Of a stretch of 64,000 nt of DNA, positions 57,895-64,000 are shown in pieces. Both the position numbers and the translations under genes were made by a program. The stretch covers positions 7,421,718 to 7,485,717 of the forward strand of contig JASSKH010000009.1 of assembly GCA_031763025.1 (NCBI GenBank), read 5' to 3'. The notes beneath the pieces are model-generated. The model did no database searches. It saw only the letters and a list, made by a program, of their open reading frames with translations, and was not told the DNA's origin. Every line of letters starts with the position of its first letter. The first letter of the stretch is position 1. The DNA is from Macrocystis pyrifera. Taxonomy: Eukaryota > Sar > Phaeophyceae > Laminariales > Laminariaceae.

Positions 57895-58095
57895 AGATGT
57901 ACTCGATCTCATGCATGGCCGTAGTCGTGTGACCATACACCCTCGCATCCCTACAATGCCGGGACGGAGCATGTCGGGTTTTCACCGAACAGGCAGACAT
58001 TGCTTGCACCAAGCGCGAAGCGCCGTGAGGTGTCCGGCGAGTCGCATGGAGGGTGAGCTGCATCCTACTAAGAAACCGCTTGTGAGGCGGACTTG
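57895..58095 (+). repeat. LINE 3'-tail repeat, plus orientation
   Basis: CATGCATGGCCGTAGTCGTG, ACAATGCCGGGACGGAGCA, ACCGAACAGGCAGACATTGC, CCGTGAGGTGTCCGGCGAGT and GAGCTGCATCCTACTAAGAA. Copies at 52405-52590 (plus) and 63150-63380 (minus), partial copies near 60780 and 62705. It adjoins the truncated LINE end but is in the opposite orientation, so it is a separate fragment. Confidence 0.75.
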
Positions 58096-58170
58096 CACAT
58101 GAATGACAGCTTCAATGAGTATGAACGTTTTTTTTTGGGGGGGGGGCGTACTCGATAGGAGATGTTGTTG

Positions 58171-58236
58171 ATATAGCACTACCTGCTAGACCACTCAGTC
58201 AGCCCTGACCGAGTGGTCTAGCAGGTAGTGCTATAT
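58171..58236. repeat. Near-perfect 66-base hairpin
   Basis: ATATAGCACTACCTGCTAGA...TCTAGCAGGTAGTGCTATAT with a stem of about 30 pairs and a loop of a few bases around CAGCCC. The stem's TCTAGCAGGTAGTG text recurs once more at 58371-58384. Confidence 0.85.
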
Positions 58237-58299
58237 AATGCAACAAAATATATGTTTTAGAGTTCGCGGAATCTCGTCGACTTAATAACAGTGATATCT

Positions 58300-58370
58300 G
58301 GGCCCTCCTCGCTGACTCATTGGGGCCCTCCTCGCTGACTCATTGGGGCCCACCTCGCTGACTCATTGGT
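58300..58370. repeat. 23-base direct repeat, three units
   Basis: GGGCCCTCCTCGCTGACTCA occurs three times in a row, the third with one change. Confidence 0.9.
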
Positions 58371-58384
58371 CTAGCAGGTAGTGC

Positions 58385-58595
58385 CATATAAGCAACAGGT
58401 ATGCACACACTACGCGATACGATCATCCCCCTTGTGCGGAGTTGAGGTTCTCCCCGCACAAAAAGAGTCGAGCTCGACCGCCAGCCGTGGTGACCGCCAA
58501 ATGAAAAGAAACGACAAAAAAGACAAAAGAAACGGTACCCTGGTTGTCTAGCTCACGCAGCGAGGGGCGTGTTCTACAGCGTCGTCGCCGACCAA
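58385..58595 (+). repeat. Dispersed repeat, inverted partner at 62895-63080
   Basis: CATCCCCCTTGTGCGGAGTT, TTCTCCCCGC, GTCGAGCTCGACCGCCAGCC, GTGACCGCCAAATGAAA and GTCTAGCTCACGCAGCGAGG are matched in reverse complement at 62895-63080. The two copies bracket the visible pyrophosphatase exons. Confidence 0.8.
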
Positions 58596-59275
58596 CGCCA
58601 GCCCAACCTATCTATACACCAGGTATATACTATAGGGGAGGGGGGGAGTTTTGAGCCTCGATACGCGCATGGTTTGCGTTTTTATGTACGCATTAGTTTG
58701 GTGTTGTTTTCACGCCTGTTTAAACATTTCTAGATGGCATGGGCGGCCTGCTTTCTTTTTTCGAGGCTCCGAGATCGCTCAGCATTCCTTCTTGCCGGAG
58801 ACACACACCTTCGACGCCGTCGTCTGTCGCGCGCGTCGATTCTCTTTGAGGGCGTCCCATGCGCCCACAGTCCAACCAAACAATCAACCAACCATCCAAC
58901 GATCCAACGAACACTCCAACGAACCATCTAGCCAACACAACAACACGCCTCGAGAAGAAGGTCCCGTAACTCTTCCGCCACCCGCCCCCCGCGCCTCAAA
59001 GACGCTCCCTCGGCTCCCCGTTCACGAGACCTTCGCTCGCTGCAAAACCTCCGCGGCCCTGACCACCGTCACCCCCTCTTCCCCCCCCCGCCGCTTAAGC
59101 GTCGCGCCACCGTCTCAACCAATCTCGTCGAATTGAAGTCTGCTACCCGCCCCGCAGCTAGGCTCCGCCGCCATCACCGCCAGCTCTTCCGGGGCACCGC
59201 CACCCTGCTATGCCTTCTAGAGCCATACACGCACGAGGCCTTGTTCGTTTCGTTGCCGTGCTCACCGTCTCCCTC

Positions 59276-59278
<3 letters not shown>

Positions 59279-59306
<28 letters not shown>
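59279..59306. repeat. Poly-C tract
   Basis: About 28 C just upstream of the first recognised pyrophosphatase exon. Confidence 0.9.
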
Positions 59307-59378
59307 TTCCCTCCTCCCCCAACGCCTCCCCCTGTTTTTTGCCTCGCCTCACTCCTTGTTTCCGCGAAACGTGCGAAG

Positions 59379-62300
59379 TGTAACTGCTTTATTGAGGTAT
59401 CCCGGGAGTCGCGCATGAAGTACGAGTGGGACGAGGAGACTAACATGCTGAAGCTCGACAGAGTCCTCCACGGGGCGGCCTTCTACCCCCACGACTACGG
59501 CTTCATTCCGCAGACGCTTTGCGGAGATGGCGACCCCCTGGTGGGTTGGAAATAAAAATAAAAAAAGCTAGGGGTTTCCATTTTTTTTGCGTTGCAAGTG
59601 TCTTGGTGGAGCTATGTTATATTTTATTATATGCGGCTGGCCTGTGTTTTTGTAGGCGGAGAAGGCAGTCCACGAACTATTCAGTCGGCTGCTTGCGAAG
59701 ATTCAATTTGTTTGGGGTATTTAGGTATTTGAAGCCGTCGAACACGAGGAGCTGATTGGTCAAACAGGTGAATCACGAGTTGCTCCGTTCGCTTGCTATC
59801 CAACCCACATGTGTTCACACACACAAGAATAGAGGCGTTCTACGATAGAGATTCACACCCTTATTTTTCTGAGGCTCCTCGCTTAAGGAGCTGCTCCATA
59901 CCTCACACGAAAACTGACTTCCGCAAGAATCACATTGCCTCCCGATGAATCATCCCATGGCCCGAGTATAGAAAAAAACTTCATTTTTCGAAACAAGATT
60001 TTGGGCATCCCAACGATTTTGGGTTAAGGAGCCCCGTCATCCAGAAGCAAAATCAGGGGAAATGTGCTACCTCTATCGTATATAGAACGCGTCAATAGCA
60101 TGGTTAAAAATATGCTGGGTCATTTTTTTTTTTGTTTTTTTCGTGGCTTGGGAATGCGACTACTACTACGGGGGACCATAGTAAATAGGACCTACGGCAC
60201 ACACACAAAAACCTACACATTTCCCTATTTTTACCAAAAATATTTGGTCCCATTTACCATGGTCTCCCGTGACATTAATATATGGAAAACGGACTGCAAG
60301 ACGCCCAACCCAACCAAATTCTTCGCGGACGCCTTGATGGGGGGGGGGGGGCAACATACAATAATCCGGGGGAATGTGATAGTTAGAACCTGCCTACACA
60401 TTGGGGGATACAGCAGTGTGTTTCTTTTTTGGGTCCATGGCGGGGTTTGATTACCTTCGCAATACGCTGTAGCAACAAAAATGATCGCTGAACCCTGGTA
60501 GATAGATGGTGGCCAAAAAAGGCGGAGCGGGAAAAAAGAGTATACGGCATAGAAAAAAAACCAAATGAGCGCCCCCACTGTTGGAGGTGTCTCTAACATT
60601 AGTAGGAGTAGGAACGGTGCTCCGCCTCGAAAGGGATGCGCGGCCAATGGTCAAATGACTAAGGCAAAGCAACAAACGAGTACGCTCTCATCCCGCGCTT
60701 CGTCTCGAAAGGGATGCGTGGTCAATGATCAAGTGACTACGGCAAGCAGTAAACGAGTACCCCCCCCCCCCCCGGCCATGCATGATGTGAGTACACCGCC
60801 CCCCCCCCCGCTCCTCGGATTGTTTTTGCCGATTTATTCGTGACCTTTCACCGACAATGTTGGCTCCCCGACCAGCTGAGGAGGGGGCGTGCCGTGCCGT
60901 TTCGGTTGCCACACGCCGTACCAGACATGTATGCATGCACGCATGCCCTGCCAGGGGAGTTGAAAACCTAGAGACTACCTGTCGCAAGGCACTGGCAGCG
61001 GTAGAACAATATATCTGTGTCTATGTGTATATAATATAATATATATATATATGTATCGGCTTTGCCCTCATCCCAACACGTATATCGCGTAATTGAAAAC
61101 TAAAAAATGAAACACCTGGTGGGCTTTCTCGTCGACGAGACGTCAAGCATCATACGTGTTGTCGTATGTATTAATAGTAATTCATGACCAAAATATGGTG
61201 TGTATACGTACGGGAATACGTGTTTATGGTGTATGGATATGAGGTGAGTACATTTGGTAAAAAACAAAACACAAAAAAATACAGTAGTAGAACTGGAGTA
61301 GGCGTCTCACTCGGCAGCGGGAAGTGCCGTGCTCGTGTACCTCTGCAGGGCCTGGGCGCAGATAAATGCACGTCAAGCTGAAGGCACCCTCGAATGAGCA
61401 TCTCTCTTTCTCTGTCTCTCTCTCCTGTACCCTTGCCTCTGGTCGAAATCTAGGACGTCGGTAGAGCCCACGGCTATAAAAATATGTTAATCCGTCGGTC
61501 TTCGTTAAAAACTTAGGTTTCGTTTTTGTCCTACGGACTCCGACATATATATATATATTTATATTATATATTTTTTCTAGTTTGTCGCGGGTTCTGATTC
61601 CCTTACGCCCGCCCCCCGCGCGCCTCCGTAATAACTGGTAGGAGTTTTCAGCCTTTGGCCCGCAAGGAAAGGTGGGATGCTATATGCCACGTTTAGTGCG
61701 CCTGCTTGTCCGCCCGTTTGCATGGCCGTAGATGTTCTTGAAACACGGCTCCTCACCTTTCGGTCGGCCGACGCTCGCGCCGATTTTTTGTTGCCCGCTC
61801 GACATGAGGTGCACCCCTCCCGTTCGCGGAGCGCAAATAGATTGAAAAAAAAAATCGTCGGCCTGAATAAAGCCAATTCCGTTCACTGCTGAAAGCAAAT
61901 CGGAGTTTTCACGCAGGCGACACGCGCTCATCGGAGAGGGCCGCGCCCATCCGTGGAATCTGAATCAACCATTATATATATGTATATTTGATTTTTTCTT
62001 CTGGCAGTGTGCAGATGCAGAGTAGGAAGTGCAAGATCCATCCCAGTACGCATAGCACTGCTGTGTTCGTCGTTGCGAGCGATTGCGCCGCTTTCCATTT
62101 TTAGACGGCTCCCAAAAACAATAAAGACCGTTTCCTTTTGGAGTCGACCGAAGCGTCCCGCCGTCCGGCCGTCACGGAACCCCAAAAAAACGTTCCAACT
62201 CACGCACGCACACAAGTCGACGACGTTGACAAAATGTCCTTCTGCGCGAGCTCCTGTTCAGCAGGGCTGTTCACGGGTAAGGTCAAACCTTGCGGGCCGG

Positions 62301-62668
62301 GTCGGGTCGGGTCGGGTCGGGTCGGGTCGGGTCAGGTCAGGTCAGGGTGATCTTGCCAGAGCCGTGAGATTTTGAGACCTCCTGACCCGACCCGAGCCGT
62401 GAGATTTTGAATCTCTTAAAAACCCGACCCGCCGGCAAGGCCGTGTCGCGTGAAGAGCCCTGATATTTTGTCGGAGACGCCTATGCTATCTTAATTCTTA
62501 AGACTGGTGTCCCCTTCTTCCACGGCACTACACCACTGCTGTCTTGTCCCGGCACTACACCACTGCTGTCTTGTCCCGCGCGCGTGCAGGATGTGCTCGT
62601 CTTGGGGACGTCGGCGCTGCAGCCTGGGGCGATCGTGGACATCCGCCCCCTAGGCTACATGGTGATGG
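59379..62668 (+). CDS. Inorganic pyrophosphatase, family I (soluble), partial
   Basis: Hydrolyses pyrophosphate to two phosphates with Mg2+, pulling biosynthetic reactions forward. Exons 59379-59540 and 62590-62668 join in phase 0 across a 3.0 kb GT-AG intron. The joined text shows the family's active-site residues in order: CFIEVSRESRMKYEWDEE (E, K, E), LDRVLHGAAFYPHDYGFIPQ (R, Y), and CGDGDPLDVLVL, which completes the D-x-D-P-x-D signature exactly across the splice. Then QPGAIVDIRPLGYMVMG and a donor in phase 1. It looks like the bacterial or plant soluble type rather than the animal/fungal type. The N-terminal exon(s) were not found upstream, and C-terminal exons lie beyond the window or in the repeat-filled end. 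The intron holds a MITE, LINE tail pieces and a short GGGTC element. Confidence 0.92.
60165..60272. mobile_element. MITE family A, copy 9, in the pyrophosphatase intron
   Basis: CTACGGGGGACCATAGTAAA at the left and ACCATGGTCTCCCGTGA at the right. Confidence 0.85.
60565..60800 (+). mobile_element. LINE 3'-terminal fragment, plus orientation
   Basis: ACTGTTGGAGGTGTCTCTAA, AGTAGGAGTAGGAACGGTGC, CGAAAGGGATGCG and GGTCAAATGACTAAGGCAA match the 3' end of the minus-strand LINE at 56740-56850. The last part is present twice (60690-60760). It reads SRSRNGAPPRKGCAANGQM, the expected C-terminal text. It lies in the pyrophosphatase intron. Confidence 0.75.
62262..62462. mobile_element. Short (201-base) GGGTC-type element
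   Basis: Starts CAGGGCTGTTCACGGGTAAG and ends GTCGCGTGAAGAGCCCTG, diverged forms of the 19-base ends at 41981. Between them are only GGGTC and GACCC units; the body is gone. The flanking 8-mers do not match, so it may be a deletion product. In the pyrophosphatase intron. Confidence 0.75.
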
Positions 62669-62699
62669 GTGAGTCGCCTCAGGAGATTTACCCCCCCTC

Positions 62700-62850
62700 C
62701 CCCCCGTATATGGGTCTATGGTCATATGACTACGGCCATGCGTGACAATGAATACACCCCCCCCCCCCCCCCCCCTATATTGTTAGGGATGCGTGGTCAA
62801 TGGTCAGATGACTAAGGAAAGCAACAAGTGAGTACGCCCCCCCCCCTGTA
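62700..62850. repeat. LINE tail pieces with poly-C
   Basis: GGTCTATGGTCATATGACTA and CGGCCATGCGTGACAATGA, a C run, then GGGATGCGTGGTCAATGGTC and ATGACTAAGGAAAGCAACA. Both are end pieces of the LINE tail family. Confidence 0.65.
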
Positions 62851-62894
62851 TTATGTACCTGGGATATGTCCTGTAGGTTGGGTTGGCGTCGGTT

Positions 62895-63080
62895 GGTGAC
62901 GACGCTGTGAAACACGCCTCTCACTGCGTGAGCTAGACCACCAGGGTGTCGTTTTTTCCTTTCATTTTTCGTTTGGCGGTCACCAAGGCTAGCGGTCGAG
63001 TTAGATTATTTTTTCGCGGGGAGAACGTTAAACTCCGCACAAGGGGGATGATCGTATCACGTAGTGTGTATATGGTGAAG
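62895..63080 (-). repeat. Inverted partner of the 58385 repeat
   Basis: See 58385-58595; GTGAGCTAGACCACCAGGGT, TTTGGCGGTCACCA and TCCGCACAAGGGGGATGATC lie in the reverse orientation. Confidence 0.8.
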
Positions 63081-63149
63081 CACCCACGAGGCAGTTACAT
63101 AGTAAGCCCATTGCTTTCTCTGGAAGTGGCCACACCAGAAATTAAATCA

Positions 63150-63380
63150 ATTCATTGATGCTGTCATCCGTATGCAAGAAAATCCGCCTCTAAAGCGGCT
63201 CTTAGTAGGATGCAGCTCACCCTTCATGCGACTCGCCCAATACCTCACGGCGCTTCGCGCTTGGTGCAAGCAATGTCTGCCTGGTCGGTGAAAACCCGAC
63301 GTGCTCCGTCCCGGCATTGTAGGGATGCGAGGGTCTATGGTCTTATGACTACGGCCATGCACGACAATGAGTACCCCCCC
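63150..63380 (-). repeat. LINE 3'-tail repeat, minus orientation
   Basis: AGCTCACCCTTCATGCGACT, GCTTCGCGCTTGGTGCAAGC and AAAACCCGACGTGCTCCGTC are the reverse complement of the 57895 copy. Confidence 0.75.
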
Positions 63381-63416
63381 CCCCCCTCACCCCCCCACGT
63401 TTAAGTCCCTGTGTTT

Positions 63417-63905
<489 letters not shown>

Positions 63906-64000
63906 ACCACTACCACTAAACTACGACCATTGTCCGTACTACCAATCAAAATGTGATTTTCACGCTCCTCCTCCTTCTTCCTGCTTCCGCCACCGCTGCT

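Overview
This is a gene-poor, repeat-rich nuclear window from an intron-containing eukaryote. The best guess is a photosynthetic stramenopile, probably a brown alga close to Ectocarpus. The reasons are long introns (about 600-3000 bases) with GT-AG borders, a possible bipartite plastid-targeting exon, a P-loop sulfotransferase-like gene, and a LINE whose reverse-transcriptase and C-terminal zinc-knuckle text resembles one I remember from Ectocarpus. The last point is memory and was not searched.

Host genes. Two genes are well supported by spliced reading frames that join in phase with family motifs: a single-domain rhodanese on the minus strand (four exons, 27177 to 24649, 5' end not found) and a family I soluble inorganic pyrophosphatase on the plus strand (exons 59379-59540 and 62590-62668, running off the window). 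A third plus-strand gene is sulfotransferase-like: three in-phase exons lie between 49.8 and 53.6 kb, then a 100-base assembly gap, then two more possible exons at 56.3-56.7 kb. Weaker cases are an unrecognised multi-exon locus at 37.0-40.8 kb, a minus-strand exon at 23.5 kb that a transposon abuts, a plastid-type signal exon at 45.1 kb, and several lone open frames.

Mobile DNA by region. 0-12 kb: a long foldback, a short LTR element without visible genes, tandem duplications and TAC-rich DNA. 12-24 kb: two internally non-coding elements with hAT-style ends and 7-8 base target duplications (12035-13293 and 20641-23465), plus direct tandem duplications, one split by a MITE. 24-28 kb: the rhodanese gene. 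28-36 kb: trinucleotide tracts, a minisatellite, two small MITE families and an inverted pair of GGGTC elements. 36-49 kb: the unknown gene, more tandem duplications, and two further GGGTC elements with hAT-style ends, one with a nested insertion and one with an empty-site paralogue elsewhere in the window. 49-64 kb: sulfotransferase-like and pyrophosphatase genes whose introns are packed with MITEs, LINE pieces, poly-G tracts and a TAC/TAG array.

The most notable signal is a set of non-autonomous, hAT-like elements in which each family carries its own short GC-rich array just inside the ends (GGGTC, GGGAC or CCCGGGTACCC types). Two of these arrays have the spacing of a G-quadruplex. Nine copies of a ~110-base TA-target MITE, and two short dispersed palindrome-like motifs that occur far more often than chance, also stand out. 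No tRNA, rRNA or CRISPR was found.
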